NCBI GenBank assembly: GCA_964425215.1
Contig: CAYRLW010000003.1
Coordinates: 1 to 64,000 of the forward strand
DNA from: CAYRLW01 sp964425215
GTDB lineage: Bacteria; Spirochaetota; Spirochaetia; Treponematales; Breznakiellaceae
DNA: 64,000 nucleotides
Direction of reading: 5' to 3'
The notes beneath the pieces were generated by a model. It did not search any database and was not told the DNA's origin. It saw only the letters and a program-made list of their open reading frames with translations. A program made the translations under genes and the position numbers. Shown here one piece after another: positions 9,155 through 18,590 of the stretch (within the stretch, counting starts at the first letter, position 1; each line of letters begins with the position of its first letter).

Positions 9155-10696
9155 ATGGTATATGAGAATAATTACAAGAAAAAGACCGTCTCGGTACCAT
9201 TATTACGTATTGATAATCTTAATAAAACTTTTGGCGGTGTTCAGGCCCTTTCAAATGTTAATCTAGAAATTTATCCTGGAGAGGTTCATGGCCTTATTGG
9301 ATCCAATGGTGCAGGGAAATCTACTCTAATCAAAATATTATCTGGTGATATTAATGCAGATTCAGGACAAATATATCTGGAAGGACATCCACTTGAAATT
9401 CATAATACCCAAGAAGCATATAAGCTTGGATTTAGCTTTATCCATCAAGAACTCAATTTAGTTCCCAAATTTTCAATTTTAAAAAATTTAACATTAGGAA
9501 TGAAGAAACCAACTAAATTTGGATTTATTGATTGGAAAGCAGTCAAGCATAGTGTTAAAAATGTAGTGGAAAAAGTTGCTTTAAATAAACCACTTGATAC
9601 CCTAGTAGAAGATTTAAGTGTAGCTGACCAATGGCTTGTTACTATTGCTCATGCTTTAATGCGGAATATAAAATTAATATCAATGGACGAACCTACCGCT
9701 TCACTTTCAGCCGAAGAATCGGAAAGACTTTTTAAAGTGATTGCTGATTTAACTGTTGACGGTATATCTGTTTTGTATGTTTCCCACCGGTTAGATGAAG
9801 TTCTAAATCTATGTGATGTTATTTCTGTATTCAAGGATGGGAAATGTGTTTTAACTACAAACCGACAAAAAGCGACCAAGAATGATCTTGTTAGTGCTAT
9901 AGTAGGTACTGAGATAAATGAAGCAAGGCAATTAAATAGCAAATATATCGAAAATAATGAAGAAGTATTACGGCTACAAAATATTAGTAAAGGGAAAAAA
10001 GTAAAGAATATTTCTTTTGCTTTACACAAAGGTGAAGTATTAGGAATAGGAGGTTTAGTTGGGTCTGGTCGCACTGAACTAGCAGAGTTAATTTTTGGTG
10101 TTGAACGTCCAGATTCTGGTTCTATGTACCTTGAGGGAAAGAAATATGAACCTAAAAATATAAATTCCGCAATTAATTCCGGGATAGGTTTAGTACCAGA
10201 AGAGCGGAGATCTCAAGGTCTAATTCTTAAAGATACTGTAGACTTCAATGTTAATTTGACTAATTTATCAAGATTAAGGTTTAAAAAGAATATATTTTTA
10301 TTAGATAAAAGAAAATTTGCTGAGATCTCAAAGAACATTATTAATTTATTAAGAATCAAGACACCTTCAATCTATACGTCAGTTATAAATCTTAGTGGGG
10401 GTAATCAGCAAAAAATTGTAATTGGTAAATGGTTATCTAGGCAATTAAAAGTTTTAATTCTTGATGAACCCTCTCGTGGAGTGGATGTGGGTGCTAGAGC
10501 GGAAATACATGAACAAATACGCTATTTAGCCAAAAAAGGAACAAGTATAATTGTAATCTCATCTGATAATGAAGAACTACCACATATATGTGATTCGGTT
10601 TTAATAATGTCTGACGGTAATTTAGTTGCTGAGTTAAAAGGAATGGATATTACGAAAGAAACAATACTCTATAAGAGTTATGAACATATATCTTAA
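9155..10696 (+). CDS. Sugar ABC importer, double-domain ATPase (RbsA/MglA type)
   Basis: A 513-residue ATPase with two fused nucleotide-binding halves. The first half has Walker A GSNGAGKST, the helper DLSVADQWLVTIAHAL and Walker B LISMDEPTAS. The second half has a degenerate Walker A, GGLVGSGRTELAEL, then LSGGNQQKIVIGKW and LILDEPSRGVDVGA. This asymmetry is normal for CUT2 importers. AGCAGGAG precedes the ATG. It powers uptake with the permease just downstream. Codon use is AT-rich like its neighbours. Confidence 0.93.
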   Translation: MVYENNYKKKTVSVPLLRIDNLNKTFGGVQALSNVNLEIYPGEVHGLIGSNGAGKSTLIKILSGDINADSGQIYLEGHPLEIHNTQEAYKLGFSFIHQELNLVPKFSILKNLTLGMKKPTKFGFIDWKAVKHSVKNVVEKVALNKPLDTLVEDLSVADQWLVTIAHALMRNIKLISMDEPTASLSAEESERLFKVIADLTVDGISVLYVSHRLDEVLNLCDVISVFKDGKCVLTTNRQKATKNDLVSAIVGTEINEARQLNSKYIENNEEVLRLQNISKGKKVKNISFALHKGEVLGIGGLVGSGRTELAELIFGVERPDSGSMYLEGKKYEPKNINSAINSGIGLVPEERRSQGLILKDTVDFNVNLTNLSRLRFKKNIFLLDKRKFAEISKNIINLLRIKTPSIYTSVINLSGGNQQKIVIGKWLSRQLKVLILDEPSRGVDVGARAEIHEQIRYLAKKGTSIIVISSDNEELPHICDSVLIMSDGNLVAELKGMDITKETILYKSYEHIS

Positions 10697-10730
10697 TTAT
10701 TTGAGAAATTTTTTATGAAAGGATATCCAT

Positions 10731-11711
10731 ATGGAAATTTCAAAGGATAGAATGATAGGCAAACGTGTTACTCTATTAGCTATCAGTAAATATGGAACGA
10801 TTATTGGTATGCTATTAATGTTTATCGCTTTTTCTATAGCTGTACCAAATATTTTCCCAACCCTTAGAAATATTGTTAATATAGCGAACCAAGCGACTTT
10901 ATCTGCTATTATATCTGGTGGCTTAACCATGGCCCTAATTGTAGGAGAAATGGATCTAAGTATTGCGAATGTCGCGAGTTTTTCTGGTGTATTAGTAACG
11001 GGCCTTATGGTACAATCAAAAATGCCTGTCGGATTAGCTGTTGTTGTTGTTATCCTTATTGGCACTTTAATAGGTGTTATTAATGGGCTTATAATTACTA
11101 AACTAAAGGTTAATTCTGTTGTAGCTACATTGGGTACAGGCAGTATTGTAATAGGTTTAAATTATGCGTACGCACAAGGTGTTCCAATCGCTTCTGGATT
11201 ACCAGAATCTTTTAAAGAAATCTCATTGGGCAAATTTGTGGGAATACCAAATAACATAATTATTATGGCTATCGTTCTTTTAGTTTTATGGATATTTTTA
11301 AATTATACAGAATGGGGTGTTCAAATTAGAGCAACCGGTGGAAATCCATTAGCTGCTAGATTATCAGGTATTCGAGTTGATAGGATCAAAATATTAGGTC
11401 TTGCCATTGCATCATTATGTGCATCAATTACGGGAATATTACTGGCTTCTCTTATTGGATCTGGTACATCTGGCGTAGCTGATGGATATTTGATGCCTGC
11501 TTTTGCAGCTGTCTACCTTGGTTCCGCAACTTTAAAAGACGGAGATTTTCATATAGTTGGAACACTAATTGGAGTTTTCTTTATTGGAATTGGTTTCAAT
11601 GGTTTGGCGATATTTGGTGTTCCAACGTTTTTTCAATATTTTTTCCGTGGTGGAATATTAATTCTTGCCGTAGGTTTAAGCTCTGTTGCTAAAATACTTG
11701 CTACAAAATAA
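10731..11711 (+). CDS. Sugar ABC importer, permease (RbsC type)
   Basis: A 326-residue inner-membrane permease of the ribose/xylose branched family with about ten hydrophobic segments. It carries the family pattern ISGGLTMALIVGEMDLSIANVASFSGVLV and, later, YTEWGVQIRATGGNPLAARLSGI, which contacts the ATPase. GAAAGGAT precedes the ATG. It follows the double ATPase by 34 bases. As only one permease is present, it should work as a homodimer. Confidence 0.92.
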   Translation: MEISKDRMIGKRVTLLAISKYGTIIGMLLMFIAFSIAVPNIFPTLRNIVNIANQATLSAIISGGLTMALIVGEMDLSIANVASFSGVLVTGLMVQSKMPVGLAVVVVILIGTLIGVINGLIITKLKVNSVVATLGTGSIVIGLNYAYAQGVPIASGLPESFKEISLGKFVGIPNNIIIMAIVLLVLWIFLNYTEWGVQIRATGGNPLAARLSGIRVDRIKILGLAIASLCASITGILLASLIGSGTSGVADGYLMPAFAAVYLGSATLKDGDFHIVGTLIGVFFIGIGFNGLAIFGVPTFFQYFFRGGILILAVGLSSVAKILATK

Positions 11712-11747
11712 CAATATATCATACTTGTTTCTATGGAGGAAAATTTG

Positions 11748-12623
11748 ATGGAAAACTATTCAATCTGGTTATTAGAGTATGGTTATTGTACAAAACAACC
11801 TATATCTAGTCTAGTTTATAGTAAGCATAACCAAGGAATAACAACAATTCCTTTTAGTTTTATGATTCTTAAAGGGAATGGACATGTTATTGCTGTTGAT
11901 ACTGGTTATTATGATCAAGGTTACGGCCATGATCTTACTGTTAAATTTGGTGTAGATAAAATAATTGATATAGAAAAAGTGATGGGGGAAATAGGAGTAT
12001 GTAAAACCGATGTTGATACAGTAATTATTACTCATGCTCATTATGATCATCTTGGTGGTGTTAAAGCTTTTCCAAATGCTCATTTCTATATGCAACAAAG
12101 AGAATTATTAGAATGGCTAAAAATAATGGCTTTACCAAAGAAATATTCTTTTCTTTCCGTTGCTATAGATCCACTAGATATTAAAAATGTTATAGATTTG
12201 ATTGCGCAGGGAAGAATGACACTTGTAGATGGATATATTGAACAAGTACTCCCTGGTATTTCTTTAGAACCTGCCTTTGATAGTCATACATATGGAATGC
12301 AATTGGTTACAATTGATAAAGTTAATAATGATAAGGCAGACGAAAAGTGGGTGTTTACTAGTGATGCCTGTTATTCTTATGCAAATTTTGGGGATAATCC
12401 AGAAACAGGGCCTTATTTACCTGTTGGTTTTGGTGTTGGTAATCTCACTGAAATGGTAAAAACATTGGATAAGATACAACAACTAGCCCAAGGTCGTATG
12501 GATCGATTGATTATTCCACATGATTCTAAAATGTGGGAAATATATCCCTCCATGGTAACTTCTGAAGGAATGCATATAGCGGAGATTCAGTTATCAGAGA
12601 GAGAAAAGACAAAACTAAGTTAA
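11748..12623 (+). CDS. Metallo-beta-lactamase-fold hydrolase, AHL-lactonase-like
   Basis: A 291-residue protein of the metallo-beta-lactamase fold. The metal motif HAHYDHLGG puts H96, H98, D100 and H101 in place. A later Asp (FTSDACY) and His (IIPHD) complete a two-metal site. The order and spacing fit the N-acyl-homoserine lactonase branch. In an importer operon under a LacI repressor, it may open a sugar lactone or another imported cyclic ester instead. An upstream ATG at 11733 overlaps the GGAGG ribosome site, so I start at 11748. There is no signal peptide, so it acts in the cytoplasm. It ends the AT-rich operon. Confidence 0.78.
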   Translation: MENYSIWLLEYGYCTKQPISSLVYSKHNQGITTIPFSFMILKGNGHVIAVDTGYYDQGYGHDLTVKFGVDKIIDIEKVMGEIGVCKTDVDTVIITHAHYDHLGGVKAFPNAHFYMQQRELLEWLKIMALPKKYSFLSVAIDPLDIKNVIDLIAQGRMTLVDGYIEQVLPGISLEPAFDSHTYGMQLVTIDKVNNDKADEKWVFTSDACYSYANFGDNPETGPYLPVGFGVGNLTEMVKTLDKIQQLAQGRMDRLIIPHDSKMWEIYPSMVTSEGMHIAEIQLSEREKTKLS

Positions 12624-12676
12624 GTATGATATTGTTTTAGAACTGATTATTACGCATCCGCTTTTTAATATCTCAT

Positions 12677-12707
12677 ATAGTTTTACCTTTCTAAAGGCAT
12701 AAACTAT
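12677..12707. terminator. Two-way terminator between convergent genes
   Basis: ATAGTTTT (12677 on) pairs with ATAAACTAT (to 12707), and the inner CCTTT pairs with AAAGG. It lies between the hydrolase gene (+) and the reductase gene (-), which converge. It also marks the right edge of the AT-rich block. Confidence 0.5.
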
Positions 12708-12713
12708 CTTGAT

Positions 12714-13442
12714 TTATTTCCCCCCCCTTTCCATCGTCCATACGACGTTGGTTCCCCGCTGTTCCAGGGCTAAGGTTTTGAAGCCCCTGGTGTCAGATAG
12801 GCGTTCTGTTCCCAGGTCGCCTACGGCGGAGATACCTTCGCCGATAAAGAGGGGGCTGATGTCTAGGATGATTCGGTCCGCCAGGTTGTCCGCGAGAAAG
12901 GCGGTGAGGATGCCGGCGCCCCCTTCCACAAAGAGGGTTTCCACACCCTTCTGCCGGAGGACCTGTAATACGGCGCCCAGGTCTAGTTTCGGATAGGATT
13001 TTCCTGTTGCGGGGGCAAGGGGTACCGTGATGATGTGAATCCCCTGCTCTTCCAAAACGGATCGGCGTTTATGGATTTGGACCCGATCGGAGAGGGCCTC
13101 TTCGATGGGGGCGCCGATTACGAGGACGGGGGACTCCAGGGCGGTGGCGGCCAGCTGGGAATGGATGGGTGTCTGAAAGCGGGAGTCTAGAACCACCCGG
13201 AGGGGTTGGTGGCCCTTAGGATTTTTATCGGGCCCTAAGCGGCAAAGCAAACGGGGATCGTCCGCCAAAACGGTTCCGATACCCACCAGAACCGCGTCAC
13301 AGTCCCGCCGCAATTCCTGCTGAATTTCTAAACTTTCGGGGGATGAAAGGTACTTGGAATCCCCCGTTCGGGTGGCTATGCGTCCGTCGGCGCTCTGGGC
13401 CCAGCTAAGGATAACCTGGGGAAGGGGGGCTGGGCTATTCAT
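12714..13442 (-). CDS. RibD C-terminal-type pyrimidine reductase
   Basis: A 242-residue NADPH reductase of the RibD C-terminal family (dihydrofolate-reductase fold), which reduces the ribosyl group of a diaminopyrimidine in riboflavin synthesis. Visible motifs are LSWAQSADGRIATRTGDSKY at the start, CDAVLVGIGTVLADDPRL, and the NADPH site LFVEGGAGILTAFL. The deaminase half of the usual RibD fusion is absent, so it is a stand-alone reductase. Its ATG overlaps the stop of the HAD gene upstream (ATGA), suggesting coupled translation. Other riboflavin genes are not in the window. Confidence 0.85.
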   Translation of the reverse strand: MNSPAPLPQVILSWAQSADGRIATRTGDSKYLSSPESLEIQQELRRDCDAVLVGIGTVLADDPRLLCRLGPDKNPKGHQPLRVVLDSRFQTPIHSQLAATALESPVLVIGAPIEEALSDRVQIHKRRSVLEEQGIHIITVPLAPATGKSYPKLDLGAVLQVLRQKGVETLFVEGGAGILTAFLADNLADRIILDISPLFIGEGISAVGDLGTERLSDTRGFKTLALEQRGTNVVWTMERGGK

Positions 13443-14239
13443 GTAAGGGCTTCAGCTTCGGGGATCTCGAAAACCCCTTCTAAAATGTGCCGGGGCCGGT
13501 ACGCGAAGGTGGCGATATCCTCGAGCCGGGTAACTCCGGATAAGACGAGAACCGTTTCGATCTCCGCTTCCACCCCGGCCACGATGTCCGTATCCATCCG
13601 GTCTCCTATGATGGCGGTTTCTTCCCGACGGGCGTTCAGTCGACCCAGGGCCTGGCGCATCATCAGAGGGTTGGGTTTGCCGACAAAGTAGGCCTTCGTG
13701 TCCGTGGCTATTTCAATCGGCGCTACCAGGGCACCGCAGGCAGGAACCAGGCCCTGTTCGGAGGGACCGTTTCGGTCCGGGTTGGTTCCGATAAGCCGAG
13801 CCCCCTGGGTGACTAGGCGCACAGCCCGTTCCAGGGCTTCTAAGCTATACCCCCGGCCTTCCCCTACCACCACGTAATCGGGGTTCTCGTTGTTCATGGT
13901 AAATCCTGCGTCGTACAGGGCGGAAATAAGTCCCGGTTCGCCGATCACGTACACCGAACCTCCGGGCATTTGGGTTGCTAAAAAACCCGCCGTGGCCAAG
14001 GCGCTGGTGTAGAAATGCTCCGGTTCCACCTCAATTCCTAAACGAGCCAATTTTTGTGAAAGTTCGATGGGGGACCGCTCGCTGGAATTGGTCAAAAAAA
14101 GAAACGCCTTATCGTGTTCCTTTAACCAATCCACGAATTCCGAGGCGCCCCGCAAAAGTCTATTCCCATGGTAGATGACCCCGTCCATATCAACGATAAA
14201 AGCCCGTTTTGAACGGATGGTTTCCATATCTTTTTGCAT
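13439..14239 (-). CDS. HAD-IIA phosphatase, NagD-like
   Basis: A 266-residue HAD-superfamily phosphatase of subfamily IIA. Motif I is FIVDMDGVIYHG near residue 15, motif II is FLTNSS, and motifs III and IV appear as FVGKPNPLMMR and AIIGDRMDTDIVAG. A type II cap lies between motifs II and III. The frame is open back to 14332, but the extra residues look non-coding, so I start at the ATG at 14239; 14227 is also possible. It is in a two-gene unit with the RibD-type reductase, with which it overlaps by 4 bases. It might remove the phosphate from a riboflavin intermediate, but that is only inference. Confidence 0.82.
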   Translation of the reverse strand: MQKDMETIRSKRAFIVDMDGVIYHGNRLLRGASEFVDWLKEHDKAFLFLTNSSERSPIELSQKLARLGIEVEPEHFYTSALATAGFLATQMPGGSVYVIGEPGLISALYDAGFTMNNENPDYVVVGEGRGYSLEALERAVRLVTQGARLIGTNPDRNGPSEQGLVPACGALVAPIEIATDTKAYFVGKPNPLMMRQALGRLNARREETAIIGDRMDTDIVAGVEAEIETVLVLSGVTRLEDIATFAYRPRHILEGVFEIPEAEALT

Positions 14240-14350
14240 AGGCCTATTAGGACATGGAAATCCTGCCGAGTCAATGGAGGGTGATAAAAATCCGCGTCCT
14301 CTCCAAAAACCGGGGGCTTTGAAGAGGAGCACGTTCCGTATTAGTTCATG

Positions 14351-15454
14351 TTACCGGAGACCTTTAGTTTCCTTTTTAAAATTCCGTATACTCCTATTGA
14401 TTTTTTTCCACCGTTCTTGTTCCGCCAATTCGGCCATCCGGTTTCCGCGGCGTTCCAAAAAAGCTATTTCCCGTTGAAGTTTTTTCCACGCCCCAAATCG
14501 GTCCTTGGATAATTCTCCGCTTTCAATCGCTTCTCGGACCGCGCACCCCGGTTCCTCCTCGTGTTTGCAATCCCTGAACCGGCACCGTTCGGCCAGCGAA
14601 TCGATTTCGGGGAAGGTCTCCGCCAAGCTGTCTTCGTCGGACCAAAGCTGAAGCTCCCGTAAGCCTGGGGTATCGATAAGCAGAGCCCCCGAGGATAGTC
14701 GAAACAGGGTCCGGGCGGTGGTCGTGTGACGACCCCGTTCATCATCCAGCCTAACCTCCTGGGTCCGCTGAAGTTCCTTTCCCGCCAGGGCGTTTAAAAG
14801 GGTGCTTTTTCCCGCTCCCGAAGAACCCAATAGGACCGCTGTTTTCCCTGCCTTAAGGAAGGCAGAAAGGGCGCTCATATTTTCTCCGGTTTTTGCGCTT
14901 AAGGCTATAACGGGGACTCCCGGCGCTACCGCTTCGGTTTCCCGAACCACATACTCCCGGTCATCGGCCAAATCAATTTTTGTGATAACCACGATCGGCT
15001 GGGCGCCTGACTCCCAAACCAGGGTTATATACCGCTCGATACGCCGTATATTCCAATCTTGTCCCGAGGCGCTAACCACCAGGGCCACATCGATATTCGA
15101 TGCGATGACCTGTTGATCTATCCGGTCGTGGGCCGTATCCCCTGGGGCTTTTCGTGAAAACTGTGAACGGCGGGGTAAAATGTGTTGAATAATCGCCGGA
15201 CTATGGGCATTTCCGTCGTGAGAAAGGAGTACCCAATCTCCGGTAACGGGCCGTTTCGCCGCATCCGCCCCGTGGAGCCGAATATCCCCGTTCCCCTGGG
15301 CCATCAGTTCCTGTAGACCCGTCGCGCTTTCCGCGATCACGGTCCAGGTGGTCCGCTGGGCTTCTAAAACCCTGCCCCGCAGAAGACCCGATTGCGTATA
15401 CGGTTGTGCCGCTTTTTCCATCGCGGCGGACCATCCGTAGTCTTGTAACGTCAT
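14351..15454 (-). CDS. rsgA: Ribosome-associated GTPase RsgA
   Basis: A circularly permuted GTPase that helps mature the 30S ribosomal subunit. An OB-fold region opens the protein (RGRVLEAQRTTWTV). The G motifs then come in the permuted order: G4 ITKIDLAD, G1 GSSGAGKSTLLNAL, G3 IDTPGLREL. The C-terminal zinc knuckle is CRFRDCKHEEEPGC. Length is about 367 residues, normal plus a charged tail. The frame also allows a TTG start at 15469; neither start has a clear ribosome site, and I prefer the ATG at 15454. It lies about 110 bases downstream of no other gene; the region behind its start is a 640-base repeat-bearing gap. Confidence 0.95.
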   Translation of the reverse strand: MTLQDYGWSAAMEKAAQPYTQSGLLRGRVLEAQRTTWTVIAESATGLQELMAQGNGDIRLHGADAAKRPVTGDWVLLSHDGNAHSPAIIQHILPRRSQFSRKAPGDTAHDRIDQQVIASNIDVALVVSASGQDWNIRRIERYITLVWESGAQPIVVITKIDLADDREYVVRETEAVAPGVPVIALSAKTGENMSALSAFLKAGKTAVLLGSSGAGKSTLLNALAGKELQRTQEVRLDDERGRHTTTARTLFRLSSGALLIDTPGLRELQLWSDEDSLAETFPEIDSLAERCRFRDCKHEEEPGCAVREAIESGELSKDRFGAWKKLQREIAFLERRGNRMAELAEQERWKKINRSIRNFKKETKGLR

Positions 15455-15680
15455 TGTATCGTTTATCAATTTTTATTCTCCCAAAACGCCTGTTAGGGAC
15501 TTCTGACAAATTGTATGTACAGAAGTCTTTCATTTCGAGGCTGTTCTACAACTCTTCTGAGTTATCTGATAACCTCAACGTGCATTGAACCTAATTTTGA
15601 TAAAAACGGCGGGCGGGAGTGAAGGATAGGGAACAGCGGTTGTTCAAATGAACAAACCAGAGCTAATCCTATACATATCG

Positions 15681-15830
15681 GAGCCTCTTTCAAAAGTCTA
15701 TTACGTTTGAAAGAGGCTCTTGCAGTATTTTTGCAATGTAAAAATAAATATATATAATAAAGAATAGCAAAAATACTGCATATACATCTAAGGTAACTTT
15801 TTCAAAACTCTCTGAGTTTTGAAAAAGCCT
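15681..15830. repeat. Hairpin repeat family, copy 2 (full length)
   Basis: Three stems in a row: GAGCCTCTTTCAAA with TTTGAAAGAGGCTC (15681-15719); TGCAGTATTTTTGC (15721-15734) with GCAAAAATACTGCA (15767-15780); and CTTTTTCAAAACTC with GAGTTTTGAAAAAG (15797-15827). Over its full length it aligns with the reverse complement of copy 4 (30776-30928), including TATACATCTAAGGT. It lies in the gene-free gap 15470-16110. Confidence 0.85.
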
Positions 15831-16033
15831 CATGGGATTATTTTTAAAGCATCAAAATAGTAGCGGACTACAATTATTTTGATACTGCCTTACCCGATCC
15901 TACTCCGGAGCCCGTCGTAGAGCACAATTCCCCGTTGTTTCATACATAGACCTCCGAATGTTCAAGATGGGCAGGTAACAAAATACCTACTAAGACCAAG
16001 ATTACATAGGTATGGTTGTTTTGTAAAGTACCA

Positions 16034-16070
16034 GGTTCTTTCAAAAGCCCGTTACTTTGCAAAAAGCCTC
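16034..16070. repeat. Decayed hairpin of the same repeat family
   Basis: The segment with TTTCAAAAGCCCGTTACTTT then GCAAAAAGCCTC resembles the first hairpin of copy 2, but its arms no longer pair fully. It lies about 200 bases from copy 2, just beyond the 3' end of the cyclase gene, and may be a partial copy. Confidence 0.45.
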
Positions 16071-16110
16071 TACAAGAAAATCGTAGGAATCCGTACTCCG
16101 GACGCCACTG

Positions 16111-18507
16111 CTACAGGTGGGTGGAGCCGACGTAGGGGAAGAACTTTTTATCGTCCGTGAGCATGTGATGGACGATTACTTCGTAAACGAGAAAGTTTAT
16201 CAGCTCTCCCGGCGAAAGGTTGTCGTTCTTGTATCTTTCCAGTACATCCTGGGCTTGGCCGATCAGTTCCCTATGGAGTTGCGCGTGTTCCTCCAGCTGG
16301 GGGTACGACCGTTCTTTTAGAATGGCTTCCTCATGGTTAAAGTGGGAAATTACTTCTGCCAAAAGGTTTTCCATCGAAGGGATAAGGGTTTCTTTTCCGT
16401 TCCCTTGGAGGAGTAATTCTAATAAATCGTTAGAATGGCGGACCAATTGTTGATGTTCCTGGTCGATGAGAGGATGGAACGAATTATCGTTGGGATTCCA
16501 ATAAAGCCGGAGGAATTGATGGCCCTTCTCTTGGTTCAGCATATCCTTCTGCACCAGCCTATTCCTTCCCGCTTTTTTCGCTTCGTACAAAGCTTGGTCC
16601 GCCAGGGCTACGATCTGTTCAGGTGTTTCCTGATCGGAGGTACGGAGGGTGACGACCCCCACACTGATGGTTACCACGGGGGCCGCGTCGGACGTGGCGT
16701 GGGGAATCTTTAAATCGATGACGGCGCTTCTCAGTCGATCCGCTATAATAAGAGCCCCCTGGGCGTCGGTTTCCGGCATAATGACGGCGAATTCCTCGCC
16801 CCCGTAACGGGCCACCGTATCGTGCTTTCGGCCCACCACCTGTTTTAAAACCTTGCCGAGCTGTCTAAGGCAATCGTCCCCCGCCAAATGCCCATAGGTA
16901 TCGTTATATTTTTTAAAGTAATCCACATCCAACATAAGGAACGAAAGGACGCCGCCGGTTCGTTTAAGATGAAAAAAATCGCTCCGGAGGGTATCGTCAA
17001 AATGACGGCGGTTGTACAACAGCGTCAGCTCATCGGTAATAGCACTTTCTTGGGCGTATTTTTTTTCTACTTCCAGTTGTTGGAGCAGTTCCCGTATTTT
17101 GCTTTCCGTTTCCTTTTGTTCGGAAATATCTACGATAATACCCCGCAGTCCCACGGGTTTCCCATCACGAACGATGGTGTTGGAATGGACCAACGCGGGA
17201 AAGGTCGAACCATCCTTTCGGATAATGCGGTACTCGTTGCTTCCCATGGGCTTTCCCACAATGCGGTTTTGTATGTTCTCCATCGCCCGGGCCCGGTCTT
17301 CCGGCGGGTAGAACGACAGGGTACTGACTCCTATCAAATTATCTTCCGGCGAATATCCGCACTGCGGATAGGCCTGTTTGTTCACGAAGGTTAGGTTTCC
17401 CTGCGCGTCGGTTTCGAACACGATCTGGGGAAGCATATCGGCGAATTCCCTAAATTTAGCTTCGCTCTCCCGAAGCGCTTGCTCGAATTGTTTTCGAGCG
17501 GTGATATCGTGGGTGACGCTGATAATATGGGGTTGCCCCTCCATTATAAAGGTCCTGGCGGAAACCATCCCGGTAAAAGAGCTTCCATCCTTTCGATGAA
17601 AGGTAAATTCCTCGTTTTCGCAGGACCCCGTTTCCTTAAGGATTCGGGTAAACCGATCCCGTTCTTCGGCGTTCTGCCAAATACCCAAGGTAAGGATAGG
17701 CTTTTTGATCACCCCGTCTTTCGGGAAACCCGTAATTGCGGTAAAAGCCGGATTGGCGGCCACGATCAATCCATCCTTGAGCCGGGTAATAACTATCGCG
17801 TCGGGGGTCGTTTCAAAAATAAGTTCAAACCGTTGTTGGGTCTCCGCCTCCTCTTGGTTTAACCGTTCGTTGACCATCAAAATGAACATAAACGTGTATA
17901 CGTTGCCCAGTATTATCCCCGCCCCGTAGAAAAAACTCTGAGAAAAGGAGGGATTAAAGATAGAAGAGAATTGGGCCGCGCCGGTAAGGGCGGAAAACAA
18001 CCTTAAGAGAAAAATAAAAGAGTAGGCTATAAAAATAGAACCCAAAATTCGCACGGAGGATTTAAAAGGTTTGTTTTGGTGAAAGAGAAGGGCCAAAGCG
18101 GTAAGCAGGTTGATTAAAGCGGATACCAGAGCTAAATTAACGACCCGGATGGGCGTACTATCGTGGATAAGGGAAAAATAAAGGACCACCAGCAAAAAAA
18201 GACCGTAGAGAACCCAAATCCAAAATAAGGGAAGTTGAACTTCTATAAAATGGAGGATCCCTATAAAAATCAGAATCATCCCCAAAACAATAAAGGCGTT
18301 GCTTCCCAAAATTGAAAAAAGAGTCCAGGATGGAATATTTCGCAAGCTTAAAAATAAGAAACCCAGGGCTTCTACCCCGTTACCCAGGGCCACCCAAATT
18401 TGACCTGCATAGGTTTTGCTAATCCGATATTGCACAAAAAGAACCAGGGTCTGTACGATAAAAAGCAGACCTAACACCATGGTCAAGGTCTGTATATCTA
18501 CTTTCAT
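16111..18507 (-). CDS. Membrane diguanylate cyclase with PAS-PAS-GGDEF-hemerythrin layout
   Basis: A 798-residue protein that probably makes cyclic di-GMP. Residues 5-215 hold about seven hydrophobic segments, a membrane sensor. Two PAS domains follow (about 225-340 and 345-465). The GGDEF domain has the active motif GGEEF at 569-573 and an intact product-inhibition site, RKHD at 560-563, five residues before it. The last 125 residues are a bacteriohemerythrin: H685, H722 with E726, H741, H745, H780 and D785 match the di-iron ligands. Oxygen bound at the iron pair could set cyclase activity, as in known hemerythrin-cyclase fusions. It is transcribed alone, away from the radical-SAM pair. Confidence 0.92.
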   Translation of the reverse strand: MKVDIQTLTMVLGLLFIVQTLVLFVQYRISKTYAGQIWVALGNGVEALGFLFLSLRNIPSWTLFSILGSNAFIVLGMILIFIGILHFIEVQLPLFWIWVLYGLFLLVVLYFSLIHDSTPIRVVNLALVSALINLLTALALLFHQNKPFKSSVRILGSIFIAYSFIFLLRLFSALTGAAQFSSIFNPSFSQSFFYGAGIILGNVYTFMFILMVNERLNQEEAETQQRFELIFETTPDAIVITRLKDGLIVAANPAFTAITGFPKDGVIKKPILTLGIWQNAEERDRFTRILKETGSCENEEFTFHRKDGSSFTGMVSARTFIMEGQPHIISVTHDITARKQFEQALRESEAKFREFADMLPQIVFETDAQGNLTFVNKQAYPQCGYSPEDNLIGVSTLSFYPPEDRARAMENIQNRIVGKPMGSNEYRIIRKDGSTFPALVHSNTIVRDGKPVGLRGIIVDISEQKETESKIRELLQQLEVEKKYAQESAITDELTLLYNRRHFDDTLRSDFFHLKRTGGVLSFLMLDVDYFKKYNDTYGHLAGDDCLRQLGKVLKQVVGRKHDTVARYGGEEFAVIMPETDAQGALIIADRLRSAVIDLKIPHATSDAAPVVTISVGVVTLRTSDQETPEQIVALADQALYEAKKAGRNRLVQKDMLNQEKGHQFLRLYWNPNDNSFHPLIDQEHQQLVRHSNDLLELLLQGNGKETLIPSMENLLAEVISHFNHEEAILKERSYPQLEEHAQLHRELIGQAQDVLERYKNDNLSPGELINFLVYEVIVHHMLTDDKKFFPYVGSTHL

Positions 18508-18569
18508 GAATGCTCCTGGTTTATACTATTCACATTTTTCGTGGTCCCGCAAGGTAGTTTTGATAATGT

Positions 18570-18588
18570 TTATTACTTTCAAAAAGTA
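18570..18588. terminator. Short stem-loop after the DUF4130 gene
   Basis: ATTACTT pairs with AAGTAAT over a 5-base loop in the 83-base gap between the DUF4130 gene and the cyclase gene, both on the minus strand. The sequence CTTTCAAAAAG recalls the hairpin repeats. A weak terminator is possible. Confidence 0.35.
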
Positions 18589-18590
18589 AT

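Noticed and set aside
15638..15657. Palindrome TTGTTCA-AA-TGAACAA as an SOS or heat-shock operator
   Set aside because: It does not match LexA or CIRCE consensus and does not lie close to a gene start.
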